Shown in pieces: positions 51,835 to 61,400 of a stretch of 64,000 nucleotides of DNA. The first letter of the stretch is position 1, and each line of letters begins with the position of its first letter. A model generated the notes under the pieces. It did no database searches. It saw nothing but the letters and a program-made list of their open reading frames with translations, and was not told where the DNA came from. The translations under genes were made by a program, and so were the position numbers. Source of the DNA: Mycolicibacterium malmesburyense (GTDB lineage Bacteria; Actinomycetota; Actinomycetes; Mycobacteriales; Mycobacteriaceae); assembly GCF_001050015.1 (NCBI RefSeq), contig NZ_CVTB01000258.1:93065-157064 (forward strand), in the 5' to 3' direction.

Positions 51835-52428
51835 ATGGTGACTTGTCCGAACGGCCACCACAATCCACCGGGTTTCGATCTCTGTGGGGAGTGTGGGTCG
51901 CCCATCGAGGAGAAGAGACCGGAGACCACCGCGTGGTACCGGATCAAATGGGCCCTCGTCGGCGCGGGCGGTGTCGTCGCGTTGGTCGTCTTGGCCGCAG
52001 CGATGGGCGTGCTGAACGTTGGTGAACGAGCTGAGCCCGTGGCGGCGACGCCCACCGAACAACAAGCCATCGTGCAGTGGTGGGAAGTCGCGCATACCCC
52101 CGTCATGAAGCTGCAAGATTCCATCGCCGATGCTCGGCACTCCATCGAGAGCCTGACCCCGATAGGTCTCGAGCAGGCATGCCAAAGAATGCACGATCTC
52201 GCCGGGGTCGAAGTGCACACCTACTTGCCTGCGCCGACACCGGAGCTCACCAGCGAGTTGGCAGCGGCCGTGGAGGACGCTCACGTCGCCGCTCACATGT
52301 GCCTGTCGGCGGCAGCTGGGACACAGAATGCCTATGACGGCGAGTTCAAATCCAGCATCGAACAAGCCGAATATGGGCTGGTTCGCACACAGGAACTCGT
52401 CAACGAGGCATTGCTCCACGAGCAGTGA
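51835..52428 (+). CDS. Zinc-ribbon, single-pass membrane protein
   Basis: A 197-residue protein of unknown function. Residues 1-25 have the zinc-ribbon pair CPNGHHNPPGFDLCGECG, one membrane helix covers about 38-60 (WALVGAGGVVALVVLAAAMGVL), and the rest is an external, helical domain with two Cys (QACQRMHD, AHMCLSA) that could form a disulfide. This sensor-like layout suggests a link between cytoplasmic redox or zinc state and the cell exterior, but that is inference. Translation is probably coupled to the F420 gene (2-base gap). Confidence 0.7.
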   Translation: MVTCPNGHHNPPGFDLCGECGSPIEEKRPETTAWYRIKWALVGAGGVVALVVLAAAMGVLNVGERAEPVAATPTEQQAIVQWWEVAHTPVMKLQDSIADARHSIESLTPIGLEQACQRMHDLAGVEVHTYLPAPTPELTSELAAAVEDAHVAAHMCLSAAAGTQNAYDGEFKSSIEQAEYGLVRTQELVNEALLHEQ

Positions 52429-52464
52429 GCGACTTCCGGCCCTGACCTTGCCCGAGCCGGCGGC

Positions 52465-53706
52465 TCAGCCCCACCCGGAGGTCACTGCCAGCGCAACCAC
52501 GCACACCAATACGACCGAAGCCGTGACGCCGTAGGTAACCGTTCCCTGTGCGCTCAACCGGAATTCGCCCATCAGGTCTCTGTCGCGCGCGACACCGATG
52601 ATCACGCCCATCACGGGAATGAGCAGAACGGCATTGAGGACCTGCGTGGCAACGAGGATCGTCACCAGCGGCGCACCGGGAAGCATGACCACGAGCGCCC
52701 CGAGCACCGTGACAACCCCGTAGGTGAGATAGAACGTTCTCGCCGTCCGGAACGGATCATTCAAGGCGGCTTCGGTACCGGCGTACTCGCACACCGAATA
52801 GGCCGTCGACAACGGCAGGATGGACGCGGCCAGCAATGCGGCGCCGATCAATCCAATCCCGAACAAGATTGAAGCCAAGTCGCCGGCGAGCGGCTGCAGT
52901 GCGAGGGCCGCGTCTGCGGCGTCGTCGATCGTCCGACCGTCGCGGTGAAGCGTTGCCGCACACGCCACCACGACGAAGAAGCCGATCACGCCTGTCAGCA
53001 GGGCGCCGGTCACCACGTCGATGCGTTCGAATCGGAGATCTTCGATACGCAGCTTCTTGTCGACGGCGTAGGACTGGATGAACGACAGCCCCCACGGCGC
53101 CAGCGTCGTTCCGACGGTGGCGGTGACGATCGCCAAGGCTTCCCGGTCGGTGGGCATCGTCGGTACCAACAGCCCGTGCGCCGCGGCGCCCCAATCGGGT
53201 TCGGCGAGGACTCCCGAAACGATGTACGCCAGAAACACCGTCGACAGCAGCAGCAGCAGGCGCTCGACGCGATGGAAACCGCCTCGCAGAACGAGCGTCG
53301 AGACCAGCAACGCGGCGGTGGGGACGCTGATGTAGCGGCTGACACCGAAAAGCTCGAGCCCGGCTGCGATCCCGGCGAACTCGGCACATGTCGTACCGAT
53401 ATTGGCGACGACCAAGGTGGCGAGCACCGCGCCGCCGACGCGTACGCCGTAGCGTTGGCGAACCAGGCCGATCAATCCCTGGCCCGTGACCACGCCCATG
53501 CGCGCGGCCAGGGCGTGGAACATCACCAACGCCGCAGTGGACAGCAGCAGTACCCAGAGCAGCTGATATCCGTAGTCGGCGCCGAGCACCGAATAGGTGG
53601 TGATACCGGCCGGGTCGTCGTCCGAAAGGCCGGCGAGCAGGCCGGGGCCGACGACCGCCACCAGAGCCCCGATCGCCCACCGGCGCCGGCGCTGCATCGC
53701 CCTCAC
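52465..53706 (-). CDS. NRAMP-family divalent metal transporter
   Basis: A 413-residue protein with about 11 hydrophobic helices. The first helix carries the metal-site motif DDDPAGITTYSVLGADYG (canonical DPGN is varied to DPAG), and helix 6 has TVGTTLAPWGLSFIQS where many Mn transporters have MPHN; this Met is missing, so the metal may be Mg or Al-like rather than Mn, or the protein may be non-canonical. GTG 53706 overlaps the preceding PRC/MgtE gene by GTGA. In actinobacteria this pair is often together. Energy would be proton coupling. Confidence 0.8.
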   Translation of the reverse strand: MRAMQRRRRWAIGALVAVVGPGLLAGLSDDDPAGITTYSVLGADYGYQLLWVLLLSTAALVMFHALAARMGVVTGQGLIGLVRQRYGVRVGGAVLATLVVANIGTTCAEFAGIAAGLELFGVSRYISVPTAALLVSTLVLRGGFHRVERLLLLLSTVFLAYIVSGVLAEPDWGAAAHGLLVPTMPTDREALAIVTATVGTTLAPWGLSFIQSYAVDKKLRIEDLRFERIDVVTGALLTGVIGFFVVVACAATLHRDGRTIDDAADAALALQPLAGDLASILFGIGLIGAALLAASILPLSTAYSVCEYAGTEAALNDPFRTARTFYLTYGVVTVLGALVVMLPGAPLVTILVATQVLNAVLLIPVMGVIIGVARDRDLMGEFRLSAQGTVTYGVTASVVLVCVVALAVTSGWG

Positions 53707-54551
53707 GTTCGCCGAGTCCCGCGTCGTCGACGGGGCCACACTCCCGACCGAAGGAAGTGCCTGCCCCTCAACAGGGGTGAAGCGGACGCGGACAGCCGGT
53801 CTCTCCACCGGGTGGCATGGTCGGTCGGCATGGCGGCGACGACGTCGGCGGCCTTGCCCTCCGGCAACGCTCTGAGCATCCGTTCCGCGTCGACGGGATG
53901 GCTGGCTCGAATGACGTCGGCGGCCACCGCGGCTTCCTTGGTGCCGAGGACCTCGGCCGCAGATTCCGTGTCGAGTCGTGCGACGAGTGCCGCCAGACCG
54001 CGCGCATCCAACAGGTGAACCGCTGCGCGGGGCGACTGCAGTGCGACGGCATGCCCCCGCTCGGACGTCAGGTGCAGATCCGTCCATGCGATGGCATCCC
54101 TTGGTAGTCGTTTGGCCACCCAGCCGAGGCCCAGACGACGCAACACGGCATCGAATCCCACTTCGACGCCGACGACCTCCAGCATGCCGTCGTGTCGACG
54201 GGCGAGTACTACGTCGGCCACGCGAGTGAGGCGCTGCCCGGTGATGTCGACGATTTGGGTATCGAGGACGTCGCGCACCAGCATGATCTCGTCGTCGGCC
54301 AGTTCTTCGGCGGTGCCGACCGGGGATCCGCCTCGGTCGGCGGTCAACCGAATGTGTTGTGGGTGACCGAAATTGACAGCCTGGCACGGAACCAACGCAT
54401 CGGGCACTCGGTGTCCTGAAAGCACGACGTGCTCAACGACGGGCAGATTGCCGTCGGAGCCGGGGCGTGCGGTCACATCGACGACGCGGCCGATCGCGCG
54501 CCCGTCCGGACCGACGATTTTCCGCCGCGCGATTCTGCTGAGCAGCAGCAC
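53703..54551 (-). CDS. PRC-barrel and MgtE N-domain protein
   Basis: A 282-residue soluble protein. Two PRC-barrel-type halves (about 1-75 and 85-160; SRIARRKIVGPDGRAIGRVVDV, VRDVLDTQIVDITGQRL) are followed by an MgtE-N superhelical domain (about 178-245; AALVARLDTESAAEVLGTKEAAVAADVI) that in MgtE senses Mg. The channel domain of MgtE is absent. Coupled directly to the NRAMP gene, it is likely its cytosolic metal-sensing partner. GTG 54551 start; 32 bases after the STAS-like gene. Confidence 0.82.
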   Translation of the reverse strand: MLLLSRIARRKIVGPDGRAIGRVVDVTARPGSDGNLPVVEHVVLSGHRVPDALVPCQAVNFGHPQHIRLTADRGGSPVGTAEELADDEIMLVRDVLDTQIVDITGQRLTRVADVVLARRHDGMLEVVGVEVGFDAVLRRLGLGWVAKRLPRDAIAWTDLHLTSERGHAVALQSPRAAVHLLDARGLAALVARLDTESAAEVLGTKEAAVAADVIRASHPVDAERMLRALPEGKAADVVAAMPTDHATRWRDRLSASASPLLRGRHFLRSGVWPRRRRGTRRT

Positions 54552-54586
54552 GTCAGCAGCGCGCCCGCGTCATCGACGGCAACGCC

Positions 54587-54955
54587 TCAACCCGCGGCCC
54601 AGTTCTTGGCCCGCTCCAGGTCATCGAGGCCGAAGAGCGCGATCTCACCGGGGACCATCCACGCCAGAGCGTGCAGGGTATGGACCACCCATTCCTTGTC
54701 GGTGACCACGGCGATCCGCTTGAAGGCCGAGTGATGACTTATCAACGCGCCGAAGCCCAATTTGAGGTCCTCGACGAGTCCGCCAGGACCGAAACCCTCA
54801 TAGGTGGGTTCGATGACTTCAACGATTCGCAGTTCGTCGGTCTGCAACTTCCCTTTCAGTGTGGGCTCGAAATCTCTCAGATCGTCACCGGTCAACCGGC
54901 CGGACACCCCGAAGCCGATCACACCGTCGGGCATGTCCGGCAGTACTTCGATCAT
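54587..54955 (-). CDS. SpoIIAA-like (STAS-fold) protein
   Basis: A 122-residue protein of the SpoIIAA-like DUF3478/PF11964 type: MIEVLPDMPDGVIGFGVSG at the start, and FKRIAVVTDKEWVVHTLHALAWMVPGEIALF in the second half. The acidic and Trp pattern fits this family, whose role is unknown (membrane or lipid binding has been suggested). ATG 54955 is the only good start. Between it and the USP at 55103 are 147 bases with only weak DosR-like words (near 55010). Confidence 0.8.
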   Translation of the reverse strand: MIEVLPDMPDGVIGFGVSGRLTGDDLRDFEPTLKGKLQTDELRIVEVIEPTYEGFGPGGLVEDLKLGFGALISHHSAFKRIAVVTDKEWVVHTLHALAWMVPGEIALFGLDDLERAKNWAAG

Positions 54956-55102
54956 CGAACGATCCTCTCTCGGTGAAGGGGCTGCGGCGCACAAACCACA
55001 ACGGTACGACCAACTACTGGCCCAGCGTGGGGAACAAGTGGGTTGCCCAGAACACCGATGACCAACGACGGTGAGCCGCGTTGATCAGTGAGAACCCGGC
55101 AT

Positions 55103-55888
55103 TCAGGCCCTGGCCACCAGAACGGACGATTCGGTGTGGGTAAACCGGTGGCGGCCGTGGGGGCCGAGGATATCGGCCACCTGGCCGGCTTCGGCGTCGC
55201 TGATGACCGCGAGCGCAACCCGCTCGTCGTTGTTCTTGAGGAAGCGTGCGAGATCGGCACCGTCACCGATCGGGTAGATGCGCAATTGCGGATGTCGCTC
55301 CCGCAACGCTTCGACGTCGCGTTCGACTCCACCGTGCCTGCCGACCACGAGAACCGGGGCCTGGCGCAGATCGGCCTCCCGCATCGCGGCTTCGATGACG
55401 GTGTCGCTGTCGTGACTCCCCCTGTCCCCGACGGCGATCCAATTTACGGCACGATCAGATTCGCTGTCTGCAGGACGGATGATCGCGACGGGGCAGTGCG
55501 CCTTCTCGGCGACCTCGGTCGCGGTGGACCCCAAGATGGAGCGTGCGTAGCGGCCGATCCCCACCGACCCGACACAGACCAGCGCGGCGTCATAGCTTTC
55601 CGCAATGAGACTGGTTCCCGGAAGTCCACTGACGACGGCGATCTCGACCTTCACCGGCTTGCCGGTCGCCTCGACGGCTGCTTGCGCCGCGCGCAGCGAA
55701 TCTTCGGCGTGACGAATGTCGGCGTAGTAGTCCTCGGTGGAGGGATGCCTGGCCTTGGTGACGTACACCAAACGCAGCGGCATACTGCGGCTGACGGCTT
55801 CGTCGACGGCCCACAGCGCCGCTTCGATCGCCGTGTCAGATCCGTCGACTCCGACGACCACGGCCGGCTTGGAGTTGTTGTCGTTCAT
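55103..55888 (-). CDS. Universal stress protein with degenerate second domain
   Basis: A 261-residue USP. The first domain is complete, with ATP loop CVGSVGIGRYARSILGSTA. The second ends with VISDAEAGQVADILGPHGRHRFTHTESSVLVA, where glycines are misplaced, so it probably does not bind ATP. ATG 55888 has GGGAGAAAAC before it; the frame goes on to 55927. It is 45 bases after ppsA and co-directional, so probably in the ppsA transcript. Confidence 0.85.
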   Translation of the reverse strand: MNDNNSKPAVVVGVDGSDTAIEAALWAVDEAVSRSMPLRLVYVTKARHPSTEDYYADIRHAEDSLRAAQAAVEATGKPVKVEIAVVSGLPGTSLIAESYDAALVCVGSVGIGRYARSILGSTATEVAEKAHCPVAIIRPADSESDRAVNWIAVGDRGSHDSDTVIEAAMREADLRQAPVLVVGRHGGVERDVEALRERHPQLRIYPIGDGADLARFLKNNDERVALAVISDAEAGQVADILGPHGRHRFTHTESSVLVARA

Positions 55889-55933
55889 TGTTTTCTCCCA
55901 TCTGTCTCGCCAGTGCGGGCTCGTCAACGGCCT

Positions 55934-58240
55934 TCACCCTGCCCGGCCCGGGGGCCCGGAAGGTGAGGACCGCATCGACTCGAGCATCAACCGCCGCTCG
56001 GCGGCGGCAACGGTGCGCCGCGCCGCGGTGACGGCGTCCGGATTCACCGACACCGACGTGATGCCCATCCGCACCAGGTGCTCGGCGAAGGCCGGCTTGG
56101 TCGACGGCGCCTGACCGCAGAGTGAGGAAGTGATGCCGAATTTGCGTGCCAGACCGACGATCTGGCCGATGGCGTCGAGAACGGCCGGATCGGATTCGTC
56201 GAACAGCTCCGCGCAGATGTCGGAGTCGCGGTCGACGCCGAGCATCAGTTGAGTGAGATCGTTGCTGCCGATCGACACTCCGTCGATACCCATACCGATG
56301 TACTCCGGAAGCCAGTGCACCACCGAGGGCACCTCCGCCATCACCCACCGGTGAAGTCCCCGCTGGCGGCCGAGTGGGCTGGCATCGACGAGGGCAAGGC
56401 ACTCTTCGAGCTCCCAACGGGTGCGCACGAACGGGATCATCAGGTGCAGGTTCGGGGACTGCTCGCGGATGCGCGCAAGCGCTTGGAGTTCGAGCGCGAA
56501 CAGGTCGGGCTCCTTGATGTATCGGAAGCAGCCGCGGTAGCCGATCATCGGGTTGTGTTCCACCGGCTCGTACGACTCGCCGCCGACCAGGCCGCGAAAC
56601 TCGTTACTGCGGAAATCGGTTGCCCGGTAGACGACCGGTCGTGGTGAGAAGGCGGCGGCGATCCGGCCCACCGATGCCACCATCTTCTCGACGAGGCTGT
56701 CCTGTTCACCGCGGGCGATGAGATCGCGTGGATGGCGGCCCTCGAGCGCCTCGGTGAGCATGAACTCGGCCCGCAGCAGGCCGACGCCGTCGACGTTCTG
56801 CGCGGCGACGGCCTCGGCGTTGTCGGGCATCGCCATGTTGACGTAGATCTTGGTTCCGGTCACCTCTTCAGCTGCTGCCGACACCACTTGGGGCTGCGCC
56901 GCGACGGTCACCGCGGGGCCGGCGTCGACACTGCCCGCGAGGACGCGACCATGAGTTCCGTCGACGGTGACAGTCGTTCCGTCGTGGAGGTCCTTCGTGG
57001 CGCTGCGTGCCCCGACGATGCACGGCACTCCCAGCTCGCGGGCGACGATCGCGGCGTGGCACGTCATGCCCCCGGTGTCGGTGACGAGCGCCGCCGCCCG
57101 CCGGATGGTCGGCAGCCAATCGGGATTGGTCATCTGGGCAACGAGGATCTCCCCCTCGAGCAGCCGATGCCCCTCGTCCGGGGTGTCGAGAACGCGGACC
57201 TTGCCGACGGCGGTTCCGGGCGCCGCCGCCAGCCCGCGCGCGAGGACGGCGTGCTTCTCCGACGACGGTGCCGACGTGTGCTTCAAGGTCGTGATGGGCC
57301 GCGCCTGGACCAGATAGGTCTGGCCGTTCTCGATGGCCCACTCGGTGTCCTGCGGGCAGCCGTTGTGTCGCTCGGTGGCGATGGCGAGCTCGGCGATGGT
57401 GCGCAGTTCGTGGTCATCGAGCACTCTCGCGTCGGCTTGCGCGTCGTCGAGGTCGACGTTGGCGTCGTTGCCGTCGGGACCGCGCACGATTTTGAAGGCC
57501 TTGTGTCCCACGCGGATATCGAGCACATCGAGGGTGTCTTTGGCGATGATGTAGGTATCGGGCTCGACCTCGCCCGACACGACGACCTCACCCAGACCGA
57601 AGGCGCCCTCGATGACGACTCGGTCCTCGGCGCCGTTGCTGGGATCCGCGGTGAACGCCACTCCGGCCTTGTCGGAGTTGATCATTCGCTGGACGACGAC
57701 CGCCATCGCCGGGTCGCCGGTGAAGTTGCGGCTGGCGCGGTAGGTGACGACTCGCGGGCTGAACAACGACATCCAGCAGCGCAGGACAGCACCGATGAGC
57801 GCCTCGTCACCGCTGACGTTGGTGATTGTGGCGTTCATGCCGGCGAACGACGCGTCTCGGCCGTCTTCCCCGGTCGCCGACGAGCGGACGGCCACGACGG
57901 CGTCGCCCCCCAGCCGGTGATAGAACGCCAGGATCCGATCGCGCACGGCGTCGGCGACCCCGGCTTTGTGCACCAAGCCCTGCATGCGCTCGCACGTCTC
58001 CGACAGGCGCGCGGTGTCGGCGGCGTCGGCCACCGCTTCGCGGTGCAGCGCCGACAGTTCGGTGTCGACGCCGGCGGCCCGCATCGAGTTCAGATAGCAG
58101 TCGCGCAAAAGGACGAAGCCGGGCGGCACGGGCAGGTTCGCGGCCACGAGTTCCCCCATGTTCGCGCCTTTACCACCGGCTTCCTCGGCATCGGCGATTC
58201 GCAGCGTCGAAATGTCGCGGACGTAGGCGTCAAGTGTCAT
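55934..58240 (-). CDS. ppsA: Phosphoenolpyruvate synthase (pyruvate, water dikinase)
   Basis: A 768-residue three-domain enzyme making PEP from pyruvate and ATP. The N-terminal ATP-grasp domain shows GGKGANMGEL, AVRSSATGEDGRDASFAGMN and QRMINSDKAGVAFTADPSNG; the swivelling domain has phospho-His in TGGMTCHAAIVAREL (about 396-410); the C-terminal barrel has GLLRAEFMLTE, IGSNDLTQLMLGVDRDS and LCGQAP. M. smegmatis has a hypoxia-linked relative. ATG 58240 is chosen since a DosR box begins exactly 36 bases upstream; GTG 58246 is the alternative. PEP supply and pyruvate recycling tie it to the pdh operon. Confidence 0.92.
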   Translation of the reverse strand: MTLDAYVRDISTLRIADAEEAGGKGANMGELVAANLPVPPGFVLLRDCYLNSMRAAGVDTELSALHREAVADAADTARLSETCERMQGLVHKAGVADAVRDRILAFYHRLGGDAVVAVRSSATGEDGRDASFAGMNATITNVSGDEALIGAVLRCWMSLFSPRVVTYRASRNFTGDPAMAVVVQRMINSDKAGVAFTADPSNGAEDRVVIEGAFGLGEVVVSGEVEPDTYIIAKDTLDVLDIRVGHKAFKIVRGPDGNDANVDLDDAQADARVLDDHELRTIAELAIATERHNGCPQDTEWAIENGQTYLVQARPITTLKHTSAPSSEKHAVLARGLAAAPGTAVGKVRVLDTPDEGHRLLEGEILVAQMTNPDWLPTIRRAAALVTDTGGMTCHAAIVARELGVPCIVGARSATKDLHDGTTVTVDGTHGRVLAGSVDAGPAVTVAAQPQVVSAAAEEVTGTKIYVNMAMPDNAEAVAAQNVDGVGLLRAEFMLTEALEGRHPRDLIARGEQDSLVEKMVASVGRIAAAFSPRPVVYRATDFRSNEFRGLVGGESYEPVEHNPMIGYRGCFRYIKEPDLFALELQALARIREQSPNLHLMIPFVRTRWELEECLALVDASPLGRQRGLHRWVMAEVPSVVHWLPEYIGMGIDGVSIGSNDLTQLMLGVDRDSDICAELFDESDPAVLDAIGQIVGLARKFGITSSLCGQAPSTKPAFAEHLVRMGITSVSVNPDAVTAARRTVAAAERRLMLESMRSSPSGPPGRAG

Positions 58241-58275
58241 GTGCACAGCCTCACGCCGCGGGGTGCCCCGGTGTA

Positions 58276-58372
58276 GCGTCTGACGGCCGTATCCGATGGG
58301 CTGACGGTCCTCAGCTCGTAGGGCCGAAAGTCCCTGACACCCTCACCCGCGGTCACGAATGACTTCCTGCCC
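58276..58372. promoter_or_regulatory. Array of four candidate DosR boxes between ppsA and otsB1
   Basis: GCGTCTGACGGCCG (58276-58289), GGGCTGACGGTCCT (58298-58311), GGGCCGAAAGTCCC (58321-58334, perfect right half) and ATGACTTCCTGCCC (58359-58372). Starts are 22, 23 and 38 bases apart. The outer ones lie 36 bases from the ppsA ATG (58240) and 37 bases from GTG 58409 of the fused otsB gene. The third is strong; the others are degenerate and gain weight only from spacing. Confidence 0.65.
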
Positions 58373-58408
58373 TACCGGTCAGCTTTGCTGAGTAGTCAGA
58401 TTGGTGAC

Positions 58409-61400
58409 GTGAGGACACCGGTGACCATCGACCCACGGCATCACGACGCCGTTCTCTTCGGTCTGGACGGCAGCGTCGTCGGAACCACATCCATAGCGGG
58501 CATCGCCAGGAAGTTGATGGACGCCGGGGTCGGGACGGCCGCCTACTCAGCGGGCCGTGAGCGTCATCGCATCCCGTCCGACGCGGGTCTCGAAGATCCG
58601 TTCACCGTCCGCGTCGACGGCGTGGTCGCCGAGGCACTCGGCTTACCCGAGATGCCCGATCCAGCAGTTCTGCTGGAAGCCTGCGCCAGGCTTGGCGTGG
58701 CGCCAGAACGCTCGGTGGTCATCGAGGGCAGCGAACTCGGCGTACAGGTCGCGCGGCAGGGAGGTTTCGCGCTGGTGGTCGGGGTGGCGCCTGCGGCGCT
58801 CCATGACGCGCTCCTGGCCAGTGGCGCGGATGTCGTGGTGTCGGACGTCACCGAGGTCTCCGTGCGGTCGGGCGCCAAGCGCCTATCGGGGCTGCCGAAC
58901 GCCCTCGACTCCTATGGTCAGTTGCTCGCCGCCGTCGATGACCGGCGGCCGTTCGTCTGCCTGGACTTCGACGGCACCCTCTCCGACATCGTCTCGGATC
59001 CGGACGCCGCTGTCCCGGTCGAGGGCGTCGCGGACGCGTTGGCGGCGATGGCGGAGCAGTGCCCGGTGGCCATTCTCAGTGGGCGGGATCTTGCCGATCT
59101 CCGTGTGCGCGTCGGTGTTCCGGGCCTCTGGTACGCCGGAAGCCACGGCTTCGAGATGGTCGGGCCAGACGGCACGGAGTATCACAACCACGATGCCGCG
59201 GCGGCGATTCCGGCTCTGCAACAGGCCGCCGACGCGCTGTGCGACCGACTGGGTTCGATCGCCGGCGCGTTCGTCGAGCGAAAGCGCTATGCCGTCGCGG
59301 TGCACTACCGCAATGTGGCCGCCGACTGCGTGGCCGAGATCGTTGCCGCCACCCATGAGTACTGCGCCCGCTTCGGGCTTCGCGTGACCACTGGACGCAA
59401 GGTGGTCGAACTGCGTCCCGACATCGACTGGGACAAAGGTTCGGCGTTGAAGTGGATACAGGACCGCTTACCACCGGAAGGTCGTTCGATTGCGATCTAC
59501 ATCGGTGACGATCTGACCGACGAGGACGCATTCGACGTGCTGCGGGCGGGCGGTATCGGCATAGCGGTGCGACACGATGAGGACCACGATCGGCCGACGG
59601 CCGCGAGCTTCGCGCTCGCCAGCCCGCTGCAGGTCCGCGAGTTTGTGGACCGCGGCGGTAGATGGTTGGCGCGCCAGCATGCCACCTCGATGGTGGCGTG
59701 GACCTACACCTTCGAGGGGTATGACCCGCCGAGTGAGAAGTTGCGCGAAGCGTTGTGCACCGTCGGCAACGGCTACTTCGCGACCCGCGGCGCAGCACCC
59801 GAGTCCAAGGCCGGACAGGTTCACTATCCGGGGACCTACGCCGCCGGGGTGTACAACCGCCTCGACGACGTCCTGGCCGGGAAGACGCTCGAACACGAAA
59901 GCCTGGTGAATCTGCCCAACTGGCTTCCCCTGACGTTCCGCGTCGACGGCGGCGACTGGTTCGATGTGGATGCCGTGACGGTGCTTTCCTATCGCCAGAC
60001 GCTCGATCTTCGCGGTGGCGTGCTGACGCGTGCCGTGCGCTTCAGCGACGGCGCCGGACGGACCACATCGATGACCCAGCGGAGGCTGGTCTCGATGAAC
60101 CAGGCGCATGTCGCCGCGCTCGAGACGACGGTCACGGCGGAGAACTGGTCCGGCACCGTCGAATTCCGGTCGACACTCGACGCCAACGTCTGCAACGGCG
60201 GGGTGGAACGCTATCGAGGGCTGGCCAGCAACCACCTCGAGGCGCTGAAGATGGCCGAGGTCACCGACAACTCGGTGCTGATGACGATACGCACCAGGCA
60301 GTCACAGATACCGATCGCGCTCGCGGCGCGGACCACGGTGTGGCACGACGGTAACTCCGCGGTCGCGAAGTATCGCCTCGTCGAAGAGGAATTCGAGATC
60401 GGACATGACATCTTCGTCGACATGACGGAGGGCCAGTCCTTGACCGTCGAGAAGGTCGTGTCGCTGGTGACGGGCCGCGACGTCGCAACTTCCGAGCCTG
60501 CGGCGGGTGCCGAACGCCGGCTGGCACGGCAGGGCCGATTCAGGGAGATCCATCGGGAGCACACGCTCGCCTGGGCGCACATCTGGGAGCGGTTGTCCAT
60601 CGAATTCGACGGCCATCCCGAGGAATTGAAGATCCTGCGACTGCATCTGCTGCATCTGCTGCAGACCGTGTCGAATCACAGCGAGGACCTCGACATCGGC
60701 GTTCCCGCTCGGGGCTTGCACGGGGAGGCGTATCGCGGGCACGTGTTCTGGGACGAGCTGTTCATCTTCCCGGTCCTGAATCTGCGGTTCCCGACCGTCA
60801 CGCGGGCCCTGTTGCGGTACCGGTACCGGCGACTGATCGAGGCCCGCCGAGCCGCCAAGCTCGCCGGTTACGCCGGGGCGATGTTCCCCTGGCAGTCCGG
60901 TAGCGACGGTCGCGAGGAGAGCCCGTCGCTTCATCTCAATCCGCGCTCCGGACGGTGGAACCCGGATGCGAGTCACCTCGCGCACCATATCGGTATCGCG
61001 GTCGCCTACAACGTGTGGCAGTTCTATCAAGCCACCGGCGACCTGGCATACCTCATCGACTACGGTGCCGAGATGCTGATCGAGATCGCGCGATTCTGGG
61101 TCAGCAGAACCACATATGACGACGCAGCCGATCGGTACGGGATCCTCGGCGTGATCGGACCCGACGAGTTCCATTCCGGCTATCCCGATCGGCCCTTCAC
61201 CGGCGTCGACAACAACTCCTACACCAACGTGATGGCGGTGTGGGTGATCTTGCGCGCCATCGAGGCCCTGCAGGAGGTTCCACTGCCCAATCGCCTGGAC
61301 CTCCGGGAGAGGCTCGGGCTGACCGATGAGGAACTCGAACATTGGGACCGCGTCAGCAGGCGCATGTTCGTTCCGTTCCACGACGGCATGGTGAGCCAGT

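Noticed and set aside
53707..54387. Upstream extension of the NRAMP frame to 54387
   Set aside because: The extension reads Arg/Pro-rich antiframe of the PRC-MgtE gene; GTG 53706 with a 4-base overlap begins right before the first helix.
55010..55042. Possible DosR boxes before the SpoIIAA-like gene (CCAACTACTGGCCC, GGGGAACAAGTGGG)
   Set aside because: Halves match poorly, spacing is 19 bases and distance to the start does not fit the 36-base pattern.
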